NCBI GenBank assembly: GCA_030998015.1
Contig: JARWMV010000011.1
Span: 248,001-312,000 of the forward strand
Direction of reading: 5' to 3'
DNA: 64,000 nt
Origin: Ceratorhiza oryzae-sativae
Lineage: Eukaryota; Basidiomycota; Agaricomycetes; Cantharellales; Ceratobasidiaceae
Part shown: piece by piece, positions 46,712 to 58,259 of the stretch
Numbering within the stretch: the first letter of the stretch is position 1
Layout: each line of letters begins with the position of its first letter
Notes under the pieces: model-generated
What the model was told of the DNA's origin: nothing
Seen by the model: the letters and a program-made list of their open reading frames with translations, nothing else
Database searches by the model: none
Position numbers and translations under genes: made by a program

Positions 46712-47368
46712 CTTGCTCTACCTGAGTTGCAAAAGTTAGATATGTTAAAAAATTTGGATTCTCGAATAATAGTAACCATCAGTGTCGTCAATCACAATAA
46801 TTCTGGCGTTTGTTCGACTGGTGGCCGAGAGCGCTCATCATGCTATGCGGGGGGGTTCAAGCACAAATAGAAACAAATAAGCTTGAATGAGCCACGCGTA
46901 ACCTCAGTGAAATAGCACGAAGTGCAGAGAATCAAGGGTAGCGAATGGAAAATATCCCGAGCTGTCTAATGTACATATAAATATATGCGCCGTCATAAAA
47001 GAGCTTCATTTTTTTGGAATCCAGTTCATTCTGTCCGCTCGGCCTGTGGCTATGTAAGCCAGTTACAGCATTAAGGTATAGGACACTGCCTTCTACTTCG
47101 CCCTATGGGCCCGTTTCCCAATAATTCAAGCAATGCTCGACAGACGAATCTACACCCCTGCCGTCCGACGCTTTGTTCGTTTGTAGTGCTCAAGAGTGTC
47201 CTATCGTGCATTTGCGTTTTGGAGTTTCGTTTGCGGGTGTTCAGCGCTGTTTTGTTTCCAATTCTTTTCGATTTTTGTGCTGGCGCTTTCTAGTTCGGTG
47301 TATGCTCTAGAATTTGTCGCGTTATCTTTTAGTCTGTGCGTGAAGTGATACAGTCACTTGTTCGTCTC
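46712..47368. other. Upstream region of the WD40-kinase gene
   Basis: No coding sequence recognised. Contains the promoter side of the minus-strand WD40-kinase gene and ends where the LINE RNase H fragment begins. Confidence 0.4.
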
Positions 47369-48060
47369 CTACCGTAATCCAATGCGCTTAAGATATCGCA
47401 CCCACTGCTTCGTCGCTTTTCCTGGCTCTAGTGATGCTCGGAATGACCTTGAATCGTCCCCCAGCTCTTGAGTTCTCACTGTGTGTCCGACTTTGTGCAC
47501 TGGACAGATTATCAACACGCGGAAGATCGGCTGGTCCTGCAGGCGGCAGTTCAGACATGTCGGAGACTCAGCTTTCTTGAATGTGTAGAGGAATGACGCA
47601 AGCAGGAAGTTTTCGAGCTGTAGTTACACCAATCATGCATAGTTGCACTGACTGAGGGATTGCGCTATCTCGAATAATGTGTAGCGATGGGGTATGTCGG
47701 GTCCAGGTTTCTTAGCTGTTCTTTTCATATCGTATCTTCGACCTCTCTTCCTTCCATTGTCGCAGGAGCACTTTACGGAACACCCTCCCGGCTGCGGCAG
47801 GGGCTGGTCGGAATCCGTCCTCTTGGATGCTCCAGAAGTGCTTCGATCAAACTCTTGCTGCCTAGTCTTACCGCCTCATCTGCCTTCTCGTTTCTATCCA
47901 CCCCCTCGTGCCCCTGTATTCATCTCGCCTCTACATAAGAGCTTACTGAAACATTCGGCGCTTTCACGCGGGCATAACCACGTCCTTCGGACGAGGCTGG
48001 TAGACTGTTCGGTGCGCATAGTGGCACGCCTCCAAACTGATTCGACCCCAAGATGTACGA
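47369..48060 (-). pseudogene. Degenerate RNase H / C-terminal fragment of a non-LTR retrotransposon
   Basis: The minus strand codes GHEGVDRNEKADEAVRLGSKS (about 47860-47925), the catalytic end of a LINE RNase H domain (normally GHxGxxxNExAD). After stops it codes FKKAESPTCLNCRLQDQPIF and an ICPVHKVGH...LGDDSRSFRASLEP end finishing WVRYLKRIGLR at TAG 47371-47369, the Cys/His-rich tail that ends fungal RT-RNase H proteins. In-frame stops lie between the two blocks (e.g. after REGVP). No RT part is left upstream, so this is an old truncated copy, unrelated in tail sequence to the two LINEs at 15-22 kb. Confidence 0.6.
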
Positions 48061-49084
48061 AATGGGTAGATATTAATTAGAGGAAGCCATATACGTTTCG
48101 TAATATGACGAATCGCGGGCAAGACATCCCGGATGAAGGGGCACCGTGTATGTTTAGTGAGAATCTTTGCTCAAGGACGTTTGAATATTGCTTTGGGGTG
48201 CGCAATGTGCGACAAGATTGAGTCAAACAGTTCAGGTGAATTCATACGTAGTATTGACGTTTCACGGCATTCAGACTGGTGCGCCATGGCTTACCAACGT
48301 TGACCAGCTCCGGCGGGTAGGGCGAGCGTGCGGCACCAGAGCTACCGCGTACGGTTAACCTAGGGGCGGGATGATGCCAAACAGTTACTGAACCAATTTA
48401 TATGAACGTCGCGTCGGGGGAAACAGTGAGCATCTGGGCGAGAAAATGGCGCCCGACGTGAAGATGGAGCCGCAGGCACAGTGAGAAAAAGACAACGGAG
48501 GGGAACTTGATTTGGTGGTGAGTGTGACAAGCGGGAGATAAGATTTGGGTATTTACCTGTGTTTGGTATAGCTTAGGTCATAACCCAGATGACCTTGATG
48601 CAACGCGCGCTTACGGCCTGGGACATCACCTCGGACTTTTCCTCGAAAAATCGACTGGTTAATGCAAGTTTGGCATGAGACACCCGTGGTGCTGAATTGT
48701 GTTACGTTGGCGTCAGATCATTCAGAGCTCCCATGTCCCACAAAGTGCGAAGCGTTTCCTCGGAGCGTGCTGTTCGCTTTCCTTACGGGAAATATGTTCG
48801 TCCTATTACACGGCTTGCTGGTGTTGGGAAATTGAACGAACAGTTCCAAAGGACCGGAAGCATCACCTCGTCGGGCACATGCTCTGTACGGCTGGAGGGT
48901 CGCCTCCTGGAAATGTAGACGGGCAATAAGACCAAGCGGGGCGGAGGAAAAAAGTGCATGCATTCAAAATTTTGAATAATTTAATGTGATGGTATACAGT
49001 GTTTGGACAAGGTATTCTAGTCGAGATCTCTGCTCGGTGAGTGGGTCAGCATTCCGTTGATAAAAGGTTTCTGTGCAACTGCTC
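48061..49084. other. Stretch with no recognised gene
   Basis: Open frames at 48697-48963 on both strands are under 85 codons and match nothing I know. May include the 5' remains of the LINE fragment to its left. Confidence 0.35.
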
Positions 49085-50364
49085 TTACTTGGATAGCTGT
49101 GTAGTGTGCTTGAACGCAGCCTCCAGCACGGAGATGAGAAGGTCCTCTCCTAGATTGTCATGAGCAAAATCGTCAGGATAGTAATTCGATGGAACACTTG
49201 CCAACATGCACTTCATCATCCCTCAACTCAAAAAGTATTGGGTCTAAAAACAAAGCATAGCTACGTCTGACTACACCCTTTGTGCTTGGACAAAAAAGGC
49301 ATACCAACAAGCTGACATATCTCATTGTTTTCATTGAATGTTAAAATACGCTGATATAGATTCTTTCCTGGCTCTGGTGGTGGTCGGCCTGGAAACTGCG
49401 CAGGATCTAGGCGAACAAGAGAGCAGGAGAACGTAAAACGGTCATCCCCTGTTGTAAAATTTCAGCGCAAACTCTCCGCGTTAAAACAAGTGTTGACGAG
49501 CCTTCGAACGCCGTGCGTACAGCGGGTTGAGCAAGCCTAGCCATGGAATGAGGATAGATCAAGTTCAGCCTGTTAATCCTCTTCATGAGTCCGAGGTCTA
49601 TCCCAGGTCAACATCCCGCTCTGAAATGGCTATAGTGCAACGCAACTCACTGGTGTGCACCGAGGATGGCAACGCCGGTCGTATAGGCGAGGGAGAGTGA
49701 ACAGGAGTGGAGGGTTCAGGAGTTGCGGGAATAGCGGGGGGCGGGGCGGGTGGCTTATTGTCAACCCCTGGACTTGGCAGACGTTCTGGCAGCACAGGAT
49801 TTTTGTCGGGAAAGGCAGGAAAGGAGGTGGAAGCTGCTCTCCTGCTAGCGGTCTAGAGAGGTTGATAAGCTGTTGAACAAACAGAAACTCATCTCATCCC
49901 AATGGGCTCACAACTCTCCGGTAAAATGCTTCTGCAGTGGCCAGAAGGTCGATGGCCTTCCCTTGAATTTCCTCCTTAGTCGGCCGCACCCCAGATGTAA
50001 GGCTGTTGTGCTTGGCAAGCGGTTTGTTGGAACTCAGGTCCAGAAAATCTAGCTCTGCCATATCCAAGTCGATACTGAATTCGCACGTTGATATCAACAA
50101 GTACGCCAGAGTGCAAGAATGATAAGATAAGACCTACACTCTATACTGCGCGCTGAAGGCTTCATATTCACTTGGGGGGATTTGACTCTGGTCGGCAACT
50201 AGGATGCTATTTACCCGCCTCAAAATCCTGTCAATCTCGTTGATTACAGCGCTGGTATCCCTCTCGCCAGTCACGAATCGGCCAATCACCCGGTGGCTCA
50301 AATCGAGGATGCTATTGACGTTTCTGACTAGCTCACTGACACCCATCCACCCCGGCATTGCCAT
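49085..50364 (-). CDS. Hypothetical protein, multi-exon, unknown function
   Basis: Several minus-strand exons join. The first starts ATG 50364 (MAMPGWMGVSELVRNVNSIL) and ends YEAFSAQYR near 50146, helical. A second has ELDFLDLSSNKPLAKHNS and KEEIQGKAIDLLATAEAFYR (about 50035-49910). A Pro-rich exon with VDNKPPAPPPAIPATPEPST lies at about 49850-49660. One codes DDRFTFSCSLVRLDPAQFPG and NLYQRILTFNENNEI (49460-49310). The last has DDFAHDNLGEDLLISVLEAA ending HTTQLSK at TAA 49087-49085. Introns are short with GT-AG borders (e.g. gtgagc...ctctag). No domain recognised; residues look soluble and cytosolic, with a hel-Pro-rich-globular layout. No stop within exons was found, so it may be active. Exact exon borders are uncertain. 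Confidence 0.45.
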
Positions 50365-50989
50365 TGCCAAGCGTGTGTAGCACGCGGGCTATGAGATATG
50401 ATTCGAGGCAATACGAACACAGATGGTATAGGTGTTAGCTACTCGAATACTCCGTTGTATGAGCGCTTGGGAAGAACTCACCCCTTCTAGCTTCCGACAC
50501 TCAAAGCGAGTTTGGCTTGCACTCGAAGAAGAGAACGCTGAAAGACATTTCGGGATACAAGGCGTGATTGTAAGGGTGATGACATCAACAAAGGGGGTAA
50601 CGAGGTGCAAATGGTTACTTGGCTGTTACAGTTCAGGTTTACAGGTGTTTCGGTCATTTGTGTAACGCACGCACAAGGCTCCAAGCGCCATTTGCTGTTC
50701 GATGTCAAATCACACCAAGGAAATGAGCATAACGTAGTTAGCTAGCCACATTCCTGGCTACAACTTATACGTTCTAACATGAGCCCTCTGAGCACACTGT
50801 CGGATGAGCTCAAAATCTGAGCCCACTGGTTCATAAATCCCGGATAAGCGCCGAGTCCGTTTCCCGGAATTGGGGTTTCCGGTGCGCCAGGGTAGCAACA
50901 TTGCGCAAACCATCATCTGCACACCCAATAACGAAAGTCAAAGCTCAACGGGAAAGATTACTGGTCTGGGTGCCGATGATCGGCCATTC
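50365..50989. other. Divergent intergenic region
   Basis: Lies between the start codon of the minus-strand hypothetical gene and the kinase-like pseudogene on the plus strand. No further coding sequence supported. Confidence 0.4.
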
Positions 50990-52145
50990 TGCTCGTGGTC
51001 TGCAGCGGCTGCCATCCGGATTCCTCCTTCGTCGTGCTGCTTGTGGAGCTCCCAGGCGGAAGAACGATTGGAATTGTTCCAACCCTATCTACAGTACAAA
51101 GGATATCAGCTCCGATCTCGCTATTAACCAAACTAGCTCCCGTCCTGGACACTAACGGGTGCTGACCCGAGCGACTGCGAGGATGGCACAGATTCAGCTG
51201 CACGTCCCTCTTCAAAATCGGGGAAGGCAAAATGTCTACCAAGTTGGATCTGTTAGCCTATGCGAGCAATAGATACCACCATGATTCAGGATCCAAGCCA
51301 GGTTGTGGCAAAATTACTGGTGCCCTCGACCGAGGATTGTGAGGGAGAAAACGAGCTCGCGATTCTGACTTGCTTTGCGTCCCCTCCATATAGAGACTAC
51401 CCCAGGAACCACGCCACGCCTTGTCTTGACTCCATCCCTATTCCCGATATGCAGGGGGGAGCGTTGTGCATCACGCTGCGTCTCAGCGATTACAACAATC
51501 CATTCCATAACATTTCAGAGATACACGATTTTCTGACCCAAATATTCGAGGTAAGTCTCTCGCGATGAAGGATGTTTTACCCAGATTATTTCGTGCCAAG
51601 GGACTCGAATTTCTACATCAACACGACGTTGCTCACTGATATTACAAACACTTCCGCTGTGATGACTTGTGATAATACTGGGTCTGTTTTAGTGACATTG
51701 CACCCACCAACATACTAATGGACAAGTGACCCCTCTATAATAAGCCATCCTAACCATTCCATCAGCATCGCTCCCTCGATGCTCAACGGACCATTTGGCC
51801 AAAATACACTCGCTTCCAACGGCCAGTCCGATACTACTATATCGAATTCGGTCATTACAAATGGTTCAAGGACCCGAATGCCCCATGGACGGTGGTAGGA
51901 AAGAACGCTAAGCTCCAGAACAAGTCGGTGGTGCCGAATATGATTCGTTCAAGGCAGATATCTACCAACTCGGCACCACACTCCTAAGAGATCTCATAGC
52001 AGTGTGTGACAGCTCACTTATTAATTTGAACCGCCTACTGATACCCGGTCATTAGAAATACGAACCATTGAGCTTTCTACTTCCCCTCACCCGAGCCATG
52101 ACAAACCAGTATCCTCAAAAGCGACCGAGCATTCAATCAGCATAA
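50990..52145 (+). pseudogene. Basidiomycete protein-kinase-like gene, decayed
   Basis: Blocks in family order: EERLELFQPYLQYKGYQLRS, then two stops within RY*PN*LPSWTLTGADPSDC (51120-51165; expected Trp and a coding residue), DGTDSAARP, AIDTTMIQDPSQVVAKLL, NELAILTCFASPPYRD, RNHATPC, and FHNISEIHDFLTQIFE (51260-51550). Next come GLEFLHQHDVAH, DIAPTNILMDK (HxD...N loop, split by an intron lacking a normal GT donor at about 51638), RPVRYYYIEFGHYKWF, FKADIYQLGTTLL, and a terminal LPLTRAMTNQYPQKRPS ending TAA 52145. The DFG motif reads EFG, so metal binding would be impaired even if translated. The kinase-like family is known from agaricomycetes, recalled from memory. Stops fit C-to-T and G-to-A changes. 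Confidence 0.6.
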
Positions 52146-52358
52146 CGAATGCTGCACACTCATCTTGGCAGACTTTCAGGATGGCTAACCCGGTGGCCAC
52201 TAATACTTCCGGACGCACCATTCCAATAGCGATTCCCTCTCATTCTCTCGGCATTTCTGTGAGAATTAACAGTGATTTTGAGGCGAACATTGAGCCATTA
52301 GACACACCATAACATTGTGAGACATAAGTGCATTTCTACAGGTGTCCTATACTACTTG

Positions 52359-54540
52359 CTACGAGCCAAGCTCTTGCTGACCTTTGGGATCCCCACTCCA
52401 CCATTTCCGGACTCTCGCAATAAAGTCAACCGACTTTTTCGATCCAGGACTGTTGATAAAGCCCCTTCCATGAGTCACCTGGTCGATTTCTGAGAAGATA
52501 GTCCCATTTCTTTTCGATGAAAACGGCCCAGAGACCTGGGAGGAGTGACTGGCTTGAGATCTGTAGGAGATAACACTGCTTTCTGAGCCTGTTCGGGGCA
52601 TTCTGTACCGGGCAATATCTATGCGTGGATTCTCGCTCTCGTGGTCGACCACATTTTCTGTCGTGGTAGCCGGAGATTTGTCTCTCTCCTGTAATTTGTC
52701 GACAGGTATAGGATCCCAAAGACTGTATAGGAATTTCATGACTAGGCCTCCGCATACAGCCATGAGGGATGTCAGTGTAAGGGCGACTATACGAGTTGCG
52801 TTCAAATATCCCAACGAAAGGAAGGGAAGTCCAGAGTTGTATGCGCAGGTGACGACTGAAAAGATGAACCAAAAAACGCCCCAGAGCATTAGAGCAGATG
52901 GTAGACTTAAGATCAAGGCCAGCATTCGCGTTGAGCCGGCACCGTTGATCTTTGCTTGTGTGAAGTATACGACCTGAGAGATTCTGCCTCAGTTTTATCG
53001 CCAGCGTTATGATGAGCAACTCACACCAACGCTGCCAGAGCTATCTGTACGATCTTGATGAATAGACGTTAGAAGCATCCCGCAAAGTACAGAACATAGT
53101 GCATATAGTGCCGACACAAAACCCGCAATTTGTGCCAGCGCACATAGCCCGGGAATAGCTAGAAGGGCCACTGTCGCACTGGAAATTCGGCATGTATATC
53201 AGCTAGATATACTCTGCTGGAGCTTGGCCGGCACTCACGATACTAGGACTGTAGCCTGTTCGGTGCTGCTCAGCTTACAACTAGTGTGGTTAAGCTAGAT
53301 TGACGTACCAGCAGATTGCTATCTCTCCATTCCTTACACAGAGATCGCAAAAATGTTCTCCATCTAAGTGTGTTGACACCACTTCCAACATTTATACGGT
53401 CCTTCCATACAGGTGAGTATCGGGCGCCTAGTATCAGGCTCTAATCTTACTTACTACGTTTTTTATACGCTCCAGTTGAGCAAACGGCGTGCCAAATGAT
53501 GCCAGGGAAACAATATGCCAAACGATCGCATGAAAAAACGACCTGTGTTCCAGAGTTAATCTAACGTGCTCTGCGCCTTCTTCCCTTCTTATTCTCCTAG
53601 CATCATTCTGCCCCCAATGGGATTCGAATCGATCTTTACCTTTTTATTATACACAGGCAAATCTCAGATGTGAAGGCTAGTAATAAGGAGGTAATACTCA
53701 CATACTGAGCGCATGATGGCTGCGCAGTACCAAGTTTTCAAGACCGGGCGATCCATATCTACATGACAGTCAAATTGACGTAGCGGCAATTCGTACAACT
53801 GGGCCATACCTTGAATAGCTTGCATTAGCTCTCTCATTTCTTTCGCATCTTCCTGAGCAAATGGCGCATTGGATGTTTTAAATAATAGTCTATCTGCAAG
53901 GCGCATTAGTCGAACTAACACCAATTTGTAACCTTGTCAAGCGCTGCATACCTGCGTGGCACCAGACTATTGCTTCAGTTGCTTCTTCAGCTGCACCGTC
54001 CGGCAGTTTCTTGTGATTGGGATGCAACTGCATATATGCCCAATACGCTGAATGCAACTTAAGCTCTAGATACCAGGTGTTATGCTATGACTCATATAGG
54101 CCTTGCTAATGCTCGCCACGCACCAAATGCGATACCCATGTTCCCTTTGAGTCCGTCAACCCAGCGCTTGAAATCAATCAAAGATGCGGAAGTTGCATTT
54201 GCGATCCTTGAACCATGGTCAATGCACATGAACGACGATTCGCTGATGTAAATCTCCCATTCATCGTCTTCTGTCGCCGACGAAGTCTCTAAACCATGCA
54301 TCATCAACCCAAGTTTTTTGTCCATTTCCTCTGAGAGCGGTGGTTTCTCGTCTGACACCACACGAGCAGGATAATCTAATGATACCCAATAGATCTAGCC
54401 ATTAGGGTGGATGTACTTTTGCCAACTATAATCCGGAGCCACTACGGTCGCGCTTGAATCTTCAAATCGGGGGTGGCGCCGCGTAGGCTTCTTTTTATGG
54501 TTGGTGCCCAGAGACGTAACGGGAAGATCATCAGTTTTTC
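52359..54540 (-). pseudogene. WW-like, multi-pass membrane protein of a basidiomycete family, one stop in the WW-like part
   Basis: Minus-strand exons code, in order: a basic start (TRRHPRFED); a WW-like segment WQKYIHPNG*IYWVSLDYPA with TAG at 54395-54397 where Gln is expected; EEMDKKLGLMMHGLE and EWEIYISESSFMCIDHGSR (54360-54100); a conserved LHPNHKKLPDGAAEEATEAI (about 53980); DRLLFKTSNAPFAQEDAKEM (53900); LRWRTFLRSLCKEWRDSN (53320). Membrane segments follow: ALLAIPGLCALAQIAGFVSA, CSVLCGMLLTS, LILSLPSALMLWGVFWFIFS and IVALTLTSLMAVCGGLVMK. A Ser-rich cytosolic tail ends at TAG 52359. Layout matches a large, uncharacterised agaricomycete family with a WW-like N-terminus and C-terminal TM helices (family memory). 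Exon joins otherwise keep phase, so the single stop is the only obvious lesion. Function unknown. Confidence 0.58.
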
Positions 54541-56116
54541 TTGTGAAAATGTTTTGTTAACAGCTAGCGATACGGGTAATGGGTTCAATACCTTGTGGGC
54601 AGTGTGATCGCAGGGCGCCTGTTTTAAATAAAGTATGCAATCGCTGCGTAAACCCGAGTACCTTTAGATGGGTGTGGTCGCCCTTACATTTCTACTGGCG
54701 AGCCAGTATGAACGCTATTAACCAGGATGGACATGCTAATTCCACAGACCAAGAGGTTCTCTGTTCTGGAGGGGAATTATCCGGCGAGAGATCTTGGCTC
54801 CCGAAAATAAATAGACGCCTACCGTGGGGAATTACTTAATCTCAATGTGCTTTACAACCTATCTGACCACGGGTAGAACAGATCAACGCATGTATGCCTG
54901 CAGTTTGTTTTGGGGTACCCCCGTTTTCCCCCCGTGTATCTTTTGTATTGCTAGCGGTTGCTACTTTGGCACCACAAACGCCATCACGATTTTTGGAAGC
55001 ATGCGGTGATTGAAAGATAGACGCCAACTTGCACATGTGGAAATCCCAAGCATCCGGGGCGATTGATATTCAGAGTGACACTCAGACTATGAATCCGTCA
55101 CGGTATCTGTAGCTTTCAATCAAACAAGACAAGCTACATAACTCTACCAGCACATCTTCCCACCACACCACCACCTTGACGGGTAAATGGTTTCAGATTC
55201 TACCACTGCGTTCTTGACCAGGGCTAAGACACGCGCTTACCAGCATATTCGGCTCTTGGGACTATGAGATAGGCGCCTTGGCCTACATAGTCCAGACTCT
55301 GACGCCTTGAGTGTGCGTTGGCCAGTGCCATCAAATTATTATGAGCCTTTGGCTCGTACCGGCGCCCTTCTGAATGAGCACCTCGAGTGAAAGCATATAC
55401 CCCTAAATATACCAGGAGACCATGGCTGTAATCGTGGTCACGGATACGGAGCGTGTGAATGGTAGTTCGTGGCCCATATGCCTAGTTGGTATTGCGGAGA
55501 GTAGGCCCTATCATAAATAGGGACAACGCGTATGCGGAGCTAGCACATGTAGTCGAACCACAGCCTTGATTCGCATGCAAACACCCTCGAGCTTGTGCAA
55601 CTCTTGCAGGTTGACTGACGGCTGCCTAGATTTGATTTGACAGGAGCGCCCGGACTTGACTTGGGAATAGGCTCAACTAGCACCCCAGCGCGGGTGCGCT
55701 TTTCGAACGCGGCGATCAAATGATAAGCCTTAAGCCAACCCCCGCGGTGTTAAAAAGACTCTGATGGGATTAGAGCGAATCTGCACATTTTCTCCAGATG
55801 GCATGCTATCCAAGAATTTTTCTGTACAAAAAGAATGGCCGACATGATCGACCAACAAACTCCTAAACGGGCAAAATGTGATCCACGTGACAGCTGAGAC
55901 ACCAGGCACCATCAATGGATTTAGCACGACAGGTCTCGGGGGTCCAGGCCAGTTGGTCGTATCCTTATCCTCTATAGCCTTTACCTCTTTGCTCGCTCGG
56001 ACAGACGCACCCCCAAAAAGCTAGCAGAGCGTGTCTTGTAGCCTTCCAGTTGTCTATATTATCTCTCTCTCTCTATCGTTTGCCTGTCGTTTTTCGAACC
56101 ACTTGACTCGGTCGTG
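54541..56116. other. 1.6-kb stretch without a recognised gene
   Basis: Short open frames on both strands (e.g. 54579-54839 +, 55730-55927 -) with no domain resemblance. The last 150 bp, pyrimidine-rich, is the likely promoter/5' UTR of the Kre9-type gene. Confidence 0.4.
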
Positions 56117-57028
56117 ATGGAGTTTTTACGGTTCTACATGATGATACTCGTGCTTGTTGCCCCGAGCGTGTTTGCTGGTATTCCGTGTGAGTAGTCTTTT
56201 TCCTTTTTCCTTTGCAGTCGAGGATGGAAGGCTGACGTACGTTGGCGTGCTCGTTTTTCTCGGTCTCCCCGGGCATTCAAACACTACGACATACTTTGCC
56301 TTCATCCCTCCTTTTTTTTTTTTTTCTACTGTGCGCACACGACCCATAGCCTACTTCAAGATCAAATCCCCCTCGCCTCAAAATCCGTGGCTTGTTGGTC
56401 AAGCAAATTCCATAACATGGGTATCCGCCAACGAAGGCGTCACGCAATTCGACATTGAGCTCGCCAGGCTCAAGATGGACGGACTTTTGTTTGTTGCAAG
56501 GAATGGTACGTTTCTCAAACCACCTTTTTTTTCCGCCACTCTTTCTGGACCTTTACAACGAGCGTCTAATCAGACCCAAAAATCCATGCCATCCCCCTTT
56601 TGACCTCTAAAAATACACCCTGAAAGAGGCTAACGTATTTCACATCGACCCCCCCCCCCCGCAGTCTCGACCTCATGGAACGCGCTCAACGTGATGCTCG
56701 ACTCGGTCCCGGCGGGAGACGACTACTACGTACTCTTTCTCGACAGCACACACGGAAACGTCTATTCGATCTCGGACCGGTTCGCGATCCTCGCCGCGGG
56801 CAACACCCCGACTGCGGGAACGTCGCGACGCCCGTGGCGGCAGCCTCGACGGTCAGCCTTAAAGGTGGACCGAACCCGACGGCGCAGTTTGCGTTTACGT
56901 TTGCTGGGACGAGCGGGGCGATCGCGACCCGGTTGTTGGGTATCCAAGCGGGTTGGATGGGTCGGGGTGTGATTGTCGGGTTGGGTGCGGTCGGCGCGGT
57001 GGTGGGTGGTCTTTTGACTGTGTGGTAG
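56117..57028 (+). CDS. Kre9/Knh1-type Ser-Thr-rich cell-wall or GPI-anchored protein, one apparent 1-nt deletion
   Basis: Small secreted protein. Exon 1 (56117-56186) is a signal peptide (MEFLRFYMMILVLVAPSVFA). Exon 2 (56350-56505) has the Kre9/Knh1 N-terminal fold: YFKIKSPSPQNPWLVGQANS, ITWVSANEGVTQFDIELARL. Exon 3 (56665-57028) continues STSWNALNVMLDSVPAGDDY, YVLFLDSTHGNVYSISDRFA, then a Ala/Thr/Ser region and a hydrophobic end (GVIVGLGAVGAVVGGLLTVW) suited to GPI anchoring. The frame changes near 56821-56826 (AGTS then ATPVAAASTVSL), where TCGCGACG reads as if one G were missing. Exons total 590 nt, one short of 197 codons. Members act in cell-wall beta-glucan assembly or at the cell surface; exact role unknown. 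A C12 run abuts the exon-3 acceptor. Confidence 0.78.
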
Positions 57029-57293
57029 GCCGGGGGGGGGTGATGGTCGTTGTTGTTCTGGATTCTGGACGCGGGAGGGTGCGGACGATTTTGAGTATAT
57101 GATATTAGAGCTAATGTAAGGTTGAGGGCCGCGCTGGTTGTTCGCTTTCCATTCATTGTAACAAGTTTCGGGAGTAAATTCCATTCTTTTTCTCTCTCAT
57201 TATTATATGCTTTGGATGGTTCAGAATTTTGCTCCATTCGTGCAAATGTACAACAAGGTGCGCATGCTGGTCTAGAGTAGGATGGAGAGGCCG

Positions 57294-57924
57294 CTAACGA
57301 AGCTTGCTGAAAAGTTTTGGCGCGATGCAGTTCTGGGAGGTGTCAGGTTCGACAGATAGGAGCGATCGAGTGGGACTTACGTCTACACAGTGCATGAGGC
57401 TTTGCCGAAGGTGAGCGAGGGTTCAGGATGGGACGTAAAATGATAGGCTGAACTTACTGGACTGTCGGTGCGCAGATCCAAGTGAATCGAAAGATCGCAT
57501 GAGTGAAGATCCCAACGCAGGTCTGGATCATACTTACACCTGCGTTCAACGGGGGTCAGCCAAACGGTGATCCAAACGCGGGATCGGAGCGCAGACTTAC
57601 AACTCTTCGACGCAGTCCTCGCCCTTGTACCCCTCTCCGTTGGTGACCTTTTCGGTGCAGTGCTGGAAATGCTTGTTGAATCCAGAGCATGCGGCCGATT
57701 CGGCGCATTCTTCTCGAAGAGCGGGCGCGGGCTGGATTGACAATGAAATTAAATGCGAGGAAAAGGATCACGAGTCAAGAATCGACGTACATCCTCGGGC
57801 TCTCTTCCTCTTCCTCCTCCTTGGCCTCTGCCTCTTCTGCTGCTGCTCCTCCCTCCTCCTTGGGGGGATTCTCCTCTTCCGCATACGCAGTCGGGAGGAA
57901 CGACGAGAGGAGCGTGCTCAACAT
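57294..57924 (-). CDS. QCR6: Ubiquinol-cytochrome c reductase hinge protein (complex III acidic subunit)
   Basis: Acidic hinge subunit of mitochondrial complex III, which helps cytochrome c dock on cytochrome c1. Exon 1 (57924-57791): MLSTLLSSFLPTAYAEEEN followed by a Glu-rich run. Exon 2 (57731-57601): PALREECAESAACSGFNKHF, CTEKVTNGEGYKGEDCVEE. A 19-nt exon (57399-57381) codes LMHCVD and the last (from 57333) NCIAPKLFSKL. The four conserved cysteines (EEC, HC, EDC, HC..NC pattern) identify the family. Exon 1 joins exon 2 out of phase if the standard gtacgt donor is used, as if GAGGAGCCC had lost a G to give GAGAGCCC; a weak GTCGAT donor four bases later would restore phase. At the 3' end CTTTCGTTAG reads SL... 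rather than the expected R-stop, so one T may be extra. Boundaries of the small exon and stop are therefore tentative. Confidence 0.78.
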
Positions 57925-58259
57925 CTTCACCAGGGATGGAGGTGGGAAATTACGACGACGGTTGGATGGGGTGGCGTTGTTTGGTCGTGTGAGGACGGGG
58001 GGGCCGGGAGCGGAAAGACTCGGGGCGAATTAGGAGCGCCGGATTGCCTCGACGCGGTTGCCGCGAAAGTTAACCTCTAAGACCACTATCGCACGGGCTT
58101 GGCTTGGGGGAGGCTTGACTATCCACCCTACTGGTGAGACATACACACGACCCGAATGAGTACGGTGCTCGTATTGTAATCTATGCGCATTGCCAACTCT
58201 GGGCGTGGGATCATCACTGGGTTCTATCTCGCGGATTTTTGATTCCTTGTCGGCGAGTG

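Noticed and set aside
47687..48080. Two overlapping + strand frames of 83 and 128 codons
   Set aside because: The opposite strand carries recognisable RNase H motifs; the + frames have no family resemblance.
53595..53635. tRNA-like T-arm (GATTCGAATCCC on the minus strand)
   Set aside because: No matching acceptor stem, anticodon arm or A box upstream, and it lies inside an intron of the membrane-protein gene.
56686..57237. Long minus-strand frame opposite the Kre9-type gene and its 3' flank
   Set aside because: Antisense to a well-supported exon in GC-rich sequence; Pro/Arg-rich composition typical of shadow frames. It merely continues the last QCR6 exon because of the doubtful base at its stop.
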